This document shows, piece by piece, positions 7,537-15,242 of a stretch of DNA of 15,784 bases (the first letter of the stretch is position 1; each line of letters opens with the position of its first letter). The stretch lies in the NCBI GenBank assembly GCA_025450375.1, contig JANWHO010000075.1:1-15784 (forward strand), given 5' to 3'. The translations under genes were made by a program, and so were the position numbers. Under the pieces are notes generated by a model. That model was not told where the DNA came from, searched no databases, and saw only the letters and a program-made list of their open reading frames with translations. Source of the stretch: Chloroflexota bacterium (GTDB lineage: Bacteria; Chloroflexota; UBA5177; JANWHV01).

Positions 7537-9626
7537 CGCGCGGCTCCGACAGCCATCGGCTCAAGCGCGGTCTCAAGCAGCCCCGCCCACGAGGGAAGCC
7601 CGGTGACCCGCGCTATTTCCTGGGTCACGTCCTCACCGGTGCGGTACAGATACGTACCGCCAAGCTGGACGCCGAGATCGGCAAGCGTCTGCCAACCCTC
7701 GCGTACGTAGTCTGGCGGCACGATCGAGGCACGGAGACGCTGCACACGCCCTTCCGTATTGGTAAGGGTGCCGGGGGTCTCGGGAAAGTCGGTAGTGGGA
7801 AACACCACGTTAGCATACTGGAGAATGGGTGAGGTGCGCGCGGTCTGCACGACCACGAAGGGTGTCCGTTCGAGCGCGGTCTGGATATCCGGTCCCCCAT
7901 CCGCGAGCGGATCGTAATCCAGAAGGAACAGACCCCGGATGGTCCCTTGCCGCGCCGCCGCGAAAATGTCCTCCTGGGTCCGGCCCACCCCGCCCACCGG
8001 TTGGAGTCCCCACGCTTTCCCCAAGCGGGCGTGAATGTCAGCGGTCCCTTGCGGCACTCCGCCGGCCATCCACTGGCCCTGGGCGCCCATTTCCGCCGCG
8101 CCGCGGCTATTGGCCGCGCGGGCCAGGGCAAGAGGCCGGGTGGGGGCGCCCTCGGCCGTGCCCAGCTTTTCGGCCAGGGCAACCAAGGCGGCCAGCGTCT
8201 CATCGCCCGCGTCGTTCGCCAGCAACCGCTCGTCGTACACCACCAGTCCGCGGGTCGAGCCGCGGAGGGTCTCGGCCACCTTCCGCACGGCGTCCGAAGC
8301 GGGAGCGGCCGGGTCGTCCAGCACGGCGATCAGTTGCCGTATCGTAGCAGCGGGCGAAGCCGGCTCGAAGGGAGAGGTGGCCGCGGCGCGATAATCAAGG
8401 GCGGTCGGCTGGTTGGCCAGAATGACCACGGGAATCTGCCGGCGCTTGATCTGCTTCCGCAGCCGCAAATCCAGGACATGCTGGCGCGCCTTTGGATCGG
8501 CGTCGATCAGCACGATCCGATCTGCGGATTCCATGTCCACGATTCGAGCCCCGCCCAGTACGGAGGTAGGAGCGGTTGAGCCACCGGGAACCGCGATATC
8601 GGCGCTCCTGAGCACGGTGCGGAAGATCCGAGCCAGCAGATACAACTCCTCGTTGGTGCTCCGGGGCCCGGCCAGCGCCGCTACCCCCGTGTGGCGGGCT
8701 CGATCGAGGCCCTCGGCGGCAACTTGCAGGGCGTCCTCCCAAGACGTCTCCACAAGGTTCCCGTCGCGGCGCACCATGGGGCTGGTGATCCGCTCGCCCT
8801 GACGTAGGCGGTCCAGGTTGCCAAATCGACCAACGTCGCAGAGCCAGCCATCATCCACTTCAAGATTCTCGCGGGCATAGAGGCGGAGCAGCTCATTGCG
8901 GCGCGTATCCACCGACACGTTGCACCCTACCGCGCACGAGGGACAAATACTCGGTTCATGGTTGAGATCCCAGGGCCGGGCGCGAAACCGGTATTTGCTG
9001 CTGGTCAAGGCGCCCACCGGACACAACTCAATGGTGTTTCCGGCAAAAGGACTATCGAACGGGCGATCCGGGAACACGTTGACCTCGGTCTTCCCACCCC
9101 GCGAGAGCAGCACGATCTGCGGATCGTCCGCCACGTCCTCCATGAACCGCACGCAAAGCTGACAGACGATACAGCGCTCGCGATCCAGCACGATTTGCGG
9201 CCCAATCGGCAGATGCTTGACGAAGTGTCGCTTTTCCTCGGTATACCGGCTCTTCCCGGGCCCATACTGGAACGTAAGGTTCTGGAGCGGGCACTCTCCG
9301 CCCTTATCACAAATGGGACAATCCAGGGGATGATTGATCAACAGGAACTCAAGCATGCCCTTCTGGGTCTGCTTGACATCGGGGGTGATCGTATGCACCA
9401 CCATGCCCGGAGCCACCGGAGTAGCGCAGGCAGGAGGATAGCCCTTGGCCCTTTCGATGGAGACCAGGCACATACGGCAGGCACCCAAAGGGTCCATCTT
9501 CGGTGAGTAACAGAACGTGGGAATCTCGATCCCCAGCTTCTCGGCGGCGAGCAGCACCGTCGTGCCGGGGGGAACGGAAACCTCCCGTCCATCGATGGTC
9601 AGAGTGACCAGGTTCTCTTGTTGCAT
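7533..9626 (-). CDS. nuoG: NADH-quinone oxidoreductase subunit G, with N7 cluster
   Basis: NADH-module subunit carrying the iron-sulfur chain; 697 residues from ATG at 9626. An upstream GTG at 9671 would overlap nuoF and was rejected: the ATG lies 5 bases after the nuoF stop, with AGGAG about 10 bases upstream. The ligand sets can be read in order: N1b [2Fe-2S] C39, C50, C53, C67; N5 H99, C103, C106, C112; N4 C152, C155, C158, C202; and N7 C228, C231, C235, C263. N7 occurs in only some bacteria and is off the main electron path. The C-terminal part (from about 270) is the degenerate molybdopterin-oxidoreductase-like domain. It is compact compared with the ~900-residue enterobacterial form. 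Confidence 0.97.
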   Translation of the reverse strand: MQQENLVTLTIDGREVSVPPGTTVLLAAEKLGIEIPTFCYSPKMDPLGACRMCLVSIERAKGYPPACATPVAPGMVVHTITPDVKQTQKGMLEFLLINHPLDCPICDKGGECPLQNLTFQYGPGKSRYTEEKRHFVKHLPIGPQIVLDRERCIVCQLCVRFMEDVADDPQIVLLSRGGKTEVNVFPDRPFDSPFAGNTIELCPVGALTSSKYRFRARPWDLNHEPSICPSCAVGCNVSVDTRRNELLRLYARENLEVDDGWLCDVGRFGNLDRLRQGERITSPMVRRDGNLVETSWEDALQVAAEGLDRARHTGVAALAGPRSTNEELYLLARIFRTVLRSADIAVPGGSTAPTSVLGGARIVDMESADRIVLIDADPKARQHVLDLRLRKQIKRRQIPVVILANQPTALDYRAAATSPFEPASPAATIRQLIAVLDDPAAPASDAVRKVAETLRGSTRGLVVYDERLLANDAGDETLAALVALAEKLGTAEGAPTRPLALARAANSRGAAEMGAQGQWMAGGVPQGTADIHARLGKAWGLQPVGGVGRTQEDIFAAARQGTIRGLFLLDYDPLADGGPDIQTALERTPFVVVQTARTSPILQYANVVFPTTDFPETPGTLTNTEGRVQRLRASIVPPDYVREGWQTLADLGVQLGGTYLYRTGEDVTQEIARVTGLPSWAGLLETALEPMAVGAAR

Positions 9627-9631
9627 CCTCT

Positions 9632-10918
9632 TTACACTCCTGCCGCCATCAACTCGCGGGGCATGTGACACGCATAGCCGCTGATATGTCGCTCGTAGTC
9701 CTCGCGGAAGTATTTTACGCTACTGAGAATCGGTCCGGTGGCGAACTCACCCAAGGCGCAGAGGCTCTTGCCCGCCATGTTATTGGCGATGTCGGCCAGA
9801 AGGTCAATGTCCTCCATCCGGCCCAGGCCCGCTTCGATCCGTTGCAGAATCTTGCTCATCCAGGGGCAGCCCTCGCGGCACGGCGTACACTTCCCGCACG
9901 ACTCGTGGGCAAAGAACTCGGTGGCCCGGAGGGTGAAGTCGATAATGCATTGGCGATCGTCCAGGACAATCATCGCCCCCGCGCCCAGGGCGCTGCCGAT
10001 TTTGGCCACCGCGTCGATATCGGCGGGGGTGTCCTGCTGGAAGGCGGGGAGGATCGGCGGCTCCGATCCCAGCATGAGTGCCTTGAGTCCATGCTTGGGA
10101 TCCTGCATCCCGCCGGCAATCTCGATTAGCTCGCGGAAGGTCGTCCCCATTGGCGCCTCGTAGTTCTCGGGATTCCTCACGTTCCCCGAGATCGAAAACA
10201 CCTTGGTGCCGGGACAACTGGGAGAGCCGATCCCCAGGAACCACTCCGCGCCGTTGTTCACGATATGCGGCACGTTACACAGGGTCTCGACGTTGTTGAC
10301 CACGGTCGGCTTTTGGTAGAGTCCCTTGATCGCGGGGAAGGGCGGGCGCTGGCGAGGCTGGCCGCGGCTCCCTTCCATGCACTCGATCAGGGCGGTTTCC
10401 TCGCCCACCTCATAGGAGCCCGCGCCCCGCTGCACCAACATATCCAGCTTGTATGAGGTGCCCATGACGTTCGTACCGAGGTAGCCCTTGGCATACGCCT
10501 CGTCCACGGCCGCCTGCAAGCGCCGTCGGGCGTGCTCATATTCTCCGCGGATGAGGATAAAGGCGTGCTTCGCCCCAATCGCGTACGAGGCGATCATGCA
10601 GCCCTCGATCAGTTGATGAGGATTAAACTCCATCAACAGGCGGTTGTTGAAGGCGCCCGGCGTCCCCTCGTCCGCGTTGCAAAGGAGGTATTTTGCCAGG
10701 TCCGGATCCTTTGGCAGGAAGCTCCACTTCCGACCGGCTGGAAAACCGGCACCTCCTCGTCCCCGAAGGTTGGCCTTAATCACCAGGTCGGTAATCTGAG
10801 ATGGCTGCATCTCGGTCAGTGCCTTGCGCAGAGCGGTATATCCACCATGACGCTCGTACACATCCAGTCGCTCGAGGTCCGGCACATTCCGGTGTTTGGT
10901 CAAAACCAGTTCAGCCAT
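9632..10918 (-). CDS. nuoF: NADH-quinone oxidoreductase subunit F (NADH/FMN-binding)
   Basis: Flavoprotein that oxidises NADH and passes electrons to cluster N3; 428 residues, the family norm. FMN/NADH motif GRGGAGFPAGRKWSF is at 53-67 and CNADEGTPGAF at 80-90. N3 ligands are C341, C344, C347 (ESCGKCTPCREG) and C387 (SLCALGEFA). One departure from the family: the segment normally written GAYICGEETAL reads GSYEVGEETAL, placing Glu170-Val171 where Ile-Cys is usual, with a new Cys180 nearby (IECMEG). The EE pair itself is kept. The ATG start has GGAGG 5 bases upstream in a 29-base gap after nuoE. nuoG follows after 5 bases. Confidence 0.97.
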   Translation of the reverse strand: MAELVLTKHRNVPDLERLDVYERHGGYTALRKALTEMQPSQITDLVIKANLRGRGGAGFPAGRKWSFLPKDPDLAKYLLCNADEGTPGAFNNRLLMEFNPHQLIEGCMIASYAIGAKHAFILIRGEYEHARRRLQAAVDEAYAKGYLGTNVMGTSYKLDMLVQRGAGSYEVGEETALIECMEGSRGQPRQRPPFPAIKGLYQKPTVVNNVETLCNVPHIVNNGAEWFLGIGSPSCPGTKVFSISGNVRNPENYEAPMGTTFRELIEIAGGMQDPKHGLKALMLGSEPPILPAFQQDTPADIDAVAKIGSALGAGAMIVLDDRQCIIDFTLRATEFFAHESCGKCTPCREGCPWMSKILQRIEAGLGRMEDIDLLADIANNMAGKSLCALGEFATGPILSSVKYFREDYERHISGYACHMPRELMAAGV

Positions 10919-10947
10919 CCGCTCCTCCGGGCTCCACGTTCGCCGTA

Positions 10948-11427
10948 TCAGGAATATTTCGCCAGGGCCGCGTCGATTTGCTCGGGCGTATTCAGCGGCC
11001 CAATCGGTTCAAGGTCGATCTCGATCATCGGCGCGAACTCGCACTGGCCCAGGCACTCCACCTCTTCCACTGTGTAGCGCCCATCGGCCGTGGTGCCGCC
11101 CAGCTCCACGTTCAATGCCTTCAGCACATGGGCGACCACCGCGTCGCAATCGCGCGCCTTGCACGCCAGGTTGGTGCAGATCTCCAGCATGTGCCGGCCT
11201 ACTGGCTTCTTGGCGAACATCGTATAGTAGCTGGCCACCGACTTCACATCGGCGGCGGTCAGGTGCAAGAGATCTCCGACCTCGGCCATCGATTCCTCGC
11301 TGACGAAGCCCTTCTCTTCCTGCACCAGATACAACGACGGCAACAGCGCCGAACGGGGATGAGGATAACGGCTCATCAGTTCGGTGATCCGGTCGCGGGT
11401 CGCTTCCGAAAGCACTACGGAACTCAT
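10948..11427 (-). CDS. nuoE: NADH-quinone oxidoreductase subunit E, thioredoxin-like [2Fe-2S]
   Basis: Small NADH-module subunit (24-kDa/Nqo2 homologue), 159 residues, holding cluster N1a near the NuoF flavin. The four ligands are C84 and C89 (ICTNLACK, C-x4-C) and C125 and C129 (ECLGQCEFAP, C-x3-C). An N-terminal helical bundle (about 1-75, including YPHPRSALLPSLYLVQEEKG) precedes the thioredoxin-like fold. The ATG overlaps the nuoD stop by 4 bases (ATGA), with a weaker AGGTGA site about 11 bases upstream, so coupling to nuoD translation is likely. Confidence 0.97.
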   Translation of the reverse strand: MSSVVLSEATRDRITELMSRYPHPRSALLPSLYLVQEEKGFVSEESMAEVGDLLHLTAADVKSVASYYTMFAKKPVGRHMLEICTNLACKARDCDAVVAHVLKALNVELGGTTADGRYTVEEVECLGQCEFAPMIEIDLEPIGPLNTPEQIDAALAKYS

Positions 11428-12665
11428 CGGTCAATTTCACCTAACACAATATCAATGCTGCCGATAATCGCCACCACGTCGGCCACCAGATGGCCCCGGC
11501 ACAGGCGGGGCAGCGCCTGCAGGTTAGCGAACGAAGGCGCTCGGACGTGACACCGCCGGGGGCGATTGCTCCCGTCGCTGACCAAGTAGAATCCCAATTC
11601 GCCGCGGGGAGACTCAATCGCCTGATAGACTTCGCCAATAGGCGGCTTCAGACCTTCGGTTAACAGCTTGAAGTGGTGAATGACCGCCTCCATACTGTTG
11701 GCCAGTTCCTCCTTGGGCGGAGGCACCACCTTCCGATCGTCCGAGCGGATCGGCCCGCCAGGCAAATTCTTCAAGCACTGGACCACGATCTCGCGGGTCT
11801 GGCGCATCTCCGCTACCCGTACGAGGTAGCGCGCGTAGCAGTCGCCCTCGGCGCGCACCGGCACGTCGAACTTGAGTTGGTCGTACACCAGATAGGGCTC
11901 CTGCCGCCGAAGGTCGCGAGCGATCCCGGAGCCGCGGAGGCTGGGGCCGTTCAATCCCCACTCAATCGCCTCCTGGCCAGAGATCACCCCAACTCCGGTA
12001 AGCCGCTCCTTCCAGATCCCATTCCGCGTCAGGAGCCGCTCATACTCGTCCACCCGGTTCGGGAACGGATCAATAAAGGCGTGGACCCGATCCAACCAAC
12101 CATCCGGTACTTCCAGCTCGACCCCGCCGAAGCGGATATAGCTGGTCATCATCCGCTGGCCGGTCAATTCCTCGAACAAATCGAGGATTATTTCACGTTC
12201 GCGGAAGCAGTAGAGAAAGACTGTCATCGCCCCGAGGTCCAGCGCGTGGGTGCCCAGCCAAACCAGATGACTGGCGATACGCTGCAACTCGACCAACATC
12301 ACACGGAGCCAGGTGGCGCGGGGTGGAATCTCCAGACCGAGAAGCTTTTCCACCGCCAGGCAGTACCCTAAATTATTCGATAATGGGGAGAGGTAATCCA
12401 TCCGGTCCGTGCAGGTGAGAGCTGCCTCATACCGCTTCCACTGAATCGACTTTTCGATCCCGGTATGGAGGAACCCGATGTCGGGCACCGCGTCCACTAC
12501 CGTCTCGCCGTCAAGGGTAAGAATGATCCGTAGGACCCCGTGCGTACTGGGGTGCTGCGGACCCATGTTGACGGTCATCAGGTCGCCTTCATGGCGGGTA
12601 TCGGGGCGTTCGAGGACGGCGGTGCGCCCATCGGAGCTTGGCGTGATGCGCGTTTCAGGGGTCAT
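11424..12665 (-). CDS. nuoD: NADH-quinone oxidoreductase subunit D (quinone-site 49-kDa type)
   Basis: Connecting-arm subunit that, with NuoB, forms the quinone-binding pocket; it derives from the large subunit of NiFe hydrogenases but lacks the metal site. It has 413 residues as a separate gene, not fused to nuoC. The signature GPQHPSTHG at 35-43 contains the pocket histidine, and Tyr91 in TDRMDYLS is the quinone headgroup tyrosine. The SARGELG-type motif reads ESPRGELGFYLVSDG, and the C-terminus ends IDIVLGEIDR as expected. The ATG at 12665 has no obvious ribosome binding site. A second ATG (residue 30, at 12578) has GAAGG 7 bases upstream, so the first 29 residues are less certain. Confidence 0.96.
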   Translation of the reverse strand: MTPETRITPSSDGRTAVLERPDTRHEGDLMTVNMGPQHPSTHGVLRIILTLDGETVVDAVPDIGFLHTGIEKSIQWKRYEAALTCTDRMDYLSPLSNNLGYCLAVEKLLGLEIPPRATWLRVMLVELQRIASHLVWLGTHALDLGAMTVFLYCFREREIILDLFEELTGQRMMTSYIRFGGVELEVPDGWLDRVHAFIDPFPNRVDEYERLLTRNGIWKERLTGVGVISGQEAIEWGLNGPSLRGSGIARDLRRQEPYLVYDQLKFDVPVRAEGDCYARYLVRVAEMRQTREIVVQCLKNLPGGPIRSDDRKVVPPPKEELANSMEAVIHHFKLLTEGLKPPIGEVYQAIESPRGELGFYLVSDGSNRPRRCHVRAPSFANLQALPRLCRGHLVADVVAIIGSIDIVLGEIDR

Positions 12666-12711
12666 GGGAGCCGCCAGTCACTAACCAATGAGAAGATCGT
12701 AGTGGGGCGGT

Positions 12712-13230
12712 TCATGAAGTAAATCCCACTTCCTCGCCGCCAATTGGGTGGTCATAGCGGAGGGGAAAACCCTGCCAGTCGTCGGGCAGCAAGATCCGCC
12801 GCAGATTGGGGTGGCCGCTAAAGCGGATCCCCATCAGGTCGAACATCTCGCGCTCAAACCAATTCGCTACCAGATACACCGGGGTCAAGCTGGGGACTTC
12901 CGGATCGGGGCCATCCTCAACCTCTACCTTCAGGCGGAACCGGACGTTCCGCGCCATGGAGGTAAGCTGATAGACGATTTCCCAGCGAGGGGCGACCGGT
13001 AAGAGATCACTGGCGGTGATGTCCACCAGCGAGTCGAATCGCAGACTCTCGTCGTCGCGCAGAAAGCGGGCCACGGCCACGATTGCCTCGGCCGGTACGA
13101 TCGCCCAATCCTGCCCATACATGCTAACGGCCCGGATCGGCACATCCGGGAAGGCGGCCCGGAGCGCGATCACGGCGCTATTGGCCTCGGCCGGGCTCTC
13201 GGTCAAAGCGGTGGCGTTCATATCGGCCAT
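12712..13230 (-). CDS. nuoC: NADH-quinone oxidoreductase subunit C (30-kDa type)
   Basis: Connecting-arm scaffold subunit with no cofactor, 172 residues. The family signature is at about 124-161: WFEREMFDLMGIRFSGH, then LRRILLPDDW and FPLRYDHP. The frame extends upstream to a GTG at 13266 that would overlap nuoB by 32 bases. I prefer ATG at 13230, 4 bases after the nuoB stop, with a weak TAGGT site. A further ATG at 13221 is possible. The gene ends 46 bases before nuoD, so C and D are separate proteins, unlike the enterobacterial fusion. Confidence 0.94.
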   Translation of the reverse strand: MADMNATALTESPAEANSAVIALRAAFPDVPIRAVSMYGQDWAIVPAEAIVAVARFLRDDESLRFDSLVDITASDLLPVAPRWEIVYQLTSMARNVRFRLKVEVEDGPDPEVPSLTPVYLVANWFEREMFDLMGIRFSGHPNLRRILLPDDWQGFPLRYDHPIGGEEVGFTS

Positions 13231-13234
13231 GGAC

Positions 13235-13720
13235 CTAACTCGCGCGCCGGGCAACCAGGCGCTCACGGGAGATCTTCTCCTGGAGCTTCATGATCCCATC
13301 CATCAGAGCCTCGGGGCGGGGCGGGCAGCCGGGGATGTACACGTCAACCGGCACAATCTTGTCAACCCCCTGAATCACCGCATAGTTATTGAAGATCCCG
13401 CCGGAGGAAGCACAGGCACCCATGGAGATGACCCATTTGGGCTCGGGCATCTGGTCGTAAATCTGCCGCAGGACGGGCGCCATCTTCTGGCAGACCCTCC
13501 CAGAGACAATCATCAGGTCCGCCTGCCGCGGCGAGGCTCGGAATACCTCGGAGCCGAAACGGGCCAGGTCATAGCGGCTGGCGCCAGTGGCCATCATTTC
13601 AATGGCGCAGCAGGCCAGGCCAAAGAGAGCCGGCCAGAGCGAGGACTTCCGCCCCCAATCGGCCACTTGCTCGATAGAGGTGGTGATGATGCTGTCGCCA
13701 AAGGCGGTTTCTAGTCCCAT
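13235..13720 (-). CDS. nuoB: NADH-quinone oxidoreductase subunit B (cluster N2)
   Basis: Carries the terminal [4Fe-4S] cluster N2 that reduces quinone; 161 residues. Ligands are the tandem C37-C38 ([10 protein letters not shown]), C103 ([10 protein letters not shown]) and C132 ([12 protein letters not shown]), all in the expected spacing. The open frame extends 37 codons upstream to 13831, but that part reads as out-of-frame nuoA. The real start is ATG at 13720 ([10 protein letters not shown]), with GGGAG 7 bases upstream. It overlaps the nuoA stop by 10 bases, which indicates coupled translation. Confidence 0.96.
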   Translation of the reverse strand: MGLETAFGDSIITTSIEQVADWGRKSSLWPALFGLACCAIEMMATGASRYDLARFGSEVFRASPRQADLMIVSGRVCQKMAPVLRQIYDQMPEPKWVISMGACASSGGIFNNYAVIQGVDKIVPVDVYIPGCPPRPEALMDGIMKLQEKISRERLVARRAS

Positions 13721-14076
13721 TCCAGGACTCCCTTCCGGTAAATGTAGACGAGGCCCAGGAAGAGGACGCCGATGAAGACCACCATCTCCTCCAGACCAAA
13801 CACTTTGAGGTGTTTGAGCCAAACGGCCCAAGGATACAGGAAAATAGCCTCAATGTCGAATACGATGAACAACATGGCCATCAGATAGAATTTCACGGGG
13901 AAGCGTTGTCTCGCCTGGGTCACCGGCAGGATCCCGCACTCGTACGGCGCCAGTTTGGCGGCGGTGGGACGGCGGGGGCCAAGAAAAATGGAAACCCCGG
14001 TCAACAGCATCACCAGCCCCAAGGCAAGGGCCATGATCAGTAATACGGGCGTGTAGGCGCCAACGCCTGTAGGCAT
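13711..14076 (-). CDS. nuoA: NADH-quinone oxidoreductase subunit A
   Basis: First gene of the operon; small membrane subunit (ND3 homologue) of 121 residues with three helices. The long first loop carries the conserved KLAPYECG motif with Cys47, which in this family lines the quinone entry region. The second helix has the acidic segment [15 protein letters not shown] at 14076 is preceded by a strong GAGGAGGG site about 9 bases upstream, consistent with the first gene of a highly translated operon. It lies about 95 bases downstream of the putative extended -10 element at 14172-14180. Confidence 0.96.
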   Translation of the reverse strand: MPTGVGAYTPVLLIMALALGLVMLLTGVSIFLGPRRPTAAKLAPYECGILPVTQARQRFPVKFYLMAMLFIVFDIEAIFLYPWAVWLKHLKVFGLEEMVVFIGVLFLGLVYIYRKGVLEWD

Positions 14077-14171
14077 GGTTAAGTTCCCTCCTCACCGTGG
14101 ACGATGAAGTAGACAGGCTCGACACCACGGACTACGGGGCGGTCCGCTGAATCGCACGAGTTGTCACCCTG

Positions 14172-14180
14172 AGTATACCA
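14172..14180 (-). promoter_or_regulatory. Putative extended -10 promoter element for the nuo operon
   Basis: The minus strand reads TGGTATACT, an extended -10 (TGn plus TATACT, five of six matches to TATAAT). It would start transcription near 14165, leaving a leader of roughly 90 bases before nuoA. A -35 match is poor, which extended -10 promoters tolerate. It is the best promoter-like sequence in the Rieske-nuoA gap, but only a motif match. Confidence 0.4.
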
Positions 14181-14188
14181 AAGAAGCC

Positions 14189-14206
14189 ACCCCTTCGTGC
14201 AGGGGT
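14189..14206 (-). other. Short hairpin in the Rieske-nuoA gap
   Basis: Arms ACCCCT (14189-14194) and AGGGGT (14201-14206) pair perfectly around a 6-base loop, 64-81 bases past the Rieske stop. In the minus-strand transcript it is followed by GGCTTCTTTGG, only weakly T-rich. It could be a weak terminator for the Rieske gene or part of the nuo control region, since it overlaps the expected -35 position. Confidence 0.35.
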
Positions 14207-14269
14207 TCGCCGCCGCGGCCTTCGCGTGATGCAACGCGATCTGGCGCGGGAACACAGCGTGGAAAGCTC

Positions 14270-14587
14270 TCAATCGGCGCTTACCTCTATTTGGCCGTTG
14301 GCGACCCGTACTGGGTAGATATGCTGGGCCGTGGGGGCGGGGCCGTCCAACACGGCGCCGTTTCGGAGGTCGAAGACGGCACCGTGGCACGGGCAGGCGA
14401 TCTCATGCCCCGATACGTCGCCGTCGCTCAAGTTGCACCCGCGATGGCTGCACTCATTGTCGAGTGCGTACACGGCGCCGGCCGACCGGGTGACCAGCAC
14501 TTCCACCCCGCCAAGTTCAACCACCACCATGCCGCCCTCGGCCAGCGCCTCCGCCGACCCCGCGGAAACCACCTCTGGTTCAGCCAT
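14270..14587 (-). CDS. Small soluble Rieske-type [2Fe-2S] protein
   Basis: A 105-residue protein that is almost only a Rieske domain. Cluster ligands are C46 and H48 (CSHRGC) and C65 and H68 (CPCHGAVFD). Cys51 and Cys67 sit where high-potential bc1/b6f Rieske proteins have a stabilising disulfide. No membrane anchor or twin-arginine signal is visible, so it should be cytoplasmic, like Rieske ferredoxins of dioxygenases or NirD-like proteins. The frame runs open to 14701, but ATG at 14587 has a GAGGG site about 9 bases upstream, and the 38 upstream codons look non-coding. It lies 193 bases before nuoA on the same strand. Its partner is unknown: no oxygenase or nitrite reductase gene is in the window. 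Confidence 0.85.
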   Translation of the reverse strand: MAEPEVVSAGSAEALAEGGMVVVELGGVEVLVTRSAGAVYALDNECSHRGCNLSDGDVSGHEIACPCHGAVFDLRNGAVLDGPAPTAQHIYPVRVANGQIEVSAD

Positions 14588-14890
14588 CCCCAACCGCCCT
14601 CTCCATTCCACGCCGACACTCGGCGCCACGCACACTGTCGCATTGCAATGTACGGGGAAGGTGACACGGGGCGCCAGAAAGGCATGAGTCCTCCTAGTCA
14701 TCGGAAGGAACCTGCCCCTATGCCACGCCTCGGCGGTAGGGGTATTGCTACCGTTTCACCCGCTTCAGCGTGTTCGGCGGATAATTCCGTTGCATCATGG
14801 CTAGCGCGGTTCCGTGATTTCTCGGAGGTAGGCCAGTTGGTCACGGAGCGCCGGCCCGAGGGATGCCTCTCTCTCTTCGAGAACGTCTAC
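14588..14890. other. 303-base stretch without a convincing gene
   Basis: Open frames cross this stretch on both strands, but none shows a recognisable domain or a good ribosome binding site. The minus-strand frame is only an upstream extension of the Rieske gene. It contains a perfect 6-bp stem with an 8-base loop at 14734-14753 (CGGTAG and CTACCG on the plus strand). A promoter for the Rieske gene would be expected here; I found no convincing -35/-10 pair. Confidence 0.6.
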
Positions 14891-15130
14891 CTAGCCAGAC
14901 AGCATCCGTCTAAAGGCTAACTCGGCCTCGGCAAACGTCGGGGTCGCGGCATGCATGTGGAAACGATGGTCAGCAATGACGACTTCCTCTGGATCGAACA
15001 CCACCGTCAGAAGCACCGAGTGACGAAGTCTCCGGTTATAAGGGAGATCACCAGAAAGTTGAAGAACAAACGTGACGAGGGAATCCTCCAGACCCTCTTC
15101 AAAATCGAGCATCCGCTTACTTCCGCTCAT
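14891..15130 (-). CDS. Small protein of unknown function (79 residues)
   Basis: The frame encodes a mixed, soluble-looking protein with no cysteine, no membrane segment and no motif I recognise. It begins acidic (LDFEEGLEDSL), has a beta-like core (HSVLLTVVFDPEEVVIADH) and ends in a likely helix (FAEAELAFRRMLSG). The ATG at 15130 lacks a clear ribosome binding site; a second ATG at 15112 (73 residues) has GGAAG about 8 bases upstream and may be the true start. Codon third positions are less GC-rich than in the nuo genes. It lies between the cyclodeaminase-family and Rieske genes on the same strand. It could be a genuine small gene or a chance frame. Confidence 0.45.
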   Translation of the reverse strand: MSGSKRMLDFEEGLEDSLVTFVLQLSGDLPYNRRLRHSVLLTVVFDPEEVVIADHRFHMHAATPTFAEAELAFRRMLSG

Positions 15131-15158
15131 GGAGCGTGAGTGACGTTGTGTAGCTCAA

Positions 15159-15179
15159 GGAGTGTAACACTGACACTCC
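15159..15179. repeat. Perfect 7-bp inverted repeat between two genes
   Basis: GGAGTGT (15159-15165) and ACACTCC (15173-15179) are exact reverse complements around a 7-base spacer, in the 112-base gap between the cyclodeaminase-family stop and the small unknown gene. A nested alternative AGTGT-A-ACACT lies at 15161-15171. No T run follows on either strand, so it may be an operator or a weak transcript-end hairpin. Confidence 0.45.
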
Positions 15180-15242
15180 AAACCCGATACCCTCGAACGG
15201 CGGCCGTAGGCAGTGCGACCATTCATTTGCCAGAGTCCGATC

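Noticed and set aside
9627..9671. GTG start extending nuoG into the end of nuoF
   Set aside because: The extra 15 residues overlap nuoF; ATG 9626 has a clear ribosome binding site just after the nuoF stop.
13231..13266. GTG start extending nuoC into nuoB
   Set aside because: There is an AGGAG about 10 bases upstream, but the 12 extra residues fall in nuoB coding sequence and the downstream ATG gives a normal-length NuoC. I cannot fully exclude it.
13721..13831. 37-codon upstream extension of nuoB
   Set aside because: It overlaps nuoA in another frame and shows no similarity to NuoB; ATG 13720 has a good ribosome binding site and begins with the expected MGLE-type N-terminus.
14189..14206. 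Intrinsic terminator after the Rieske gene
   Set aside because: A 6-bp stem is present but no real T run follows, so it is recorded only as a hairpin.
14291..14920. Plus-strand open frame (209 codons) across the Rieske gene and the gene-poor stretch
   Set aside because: It runs antisense to the clear Rieske motif and has no recognisable domain or ribosome binding site.
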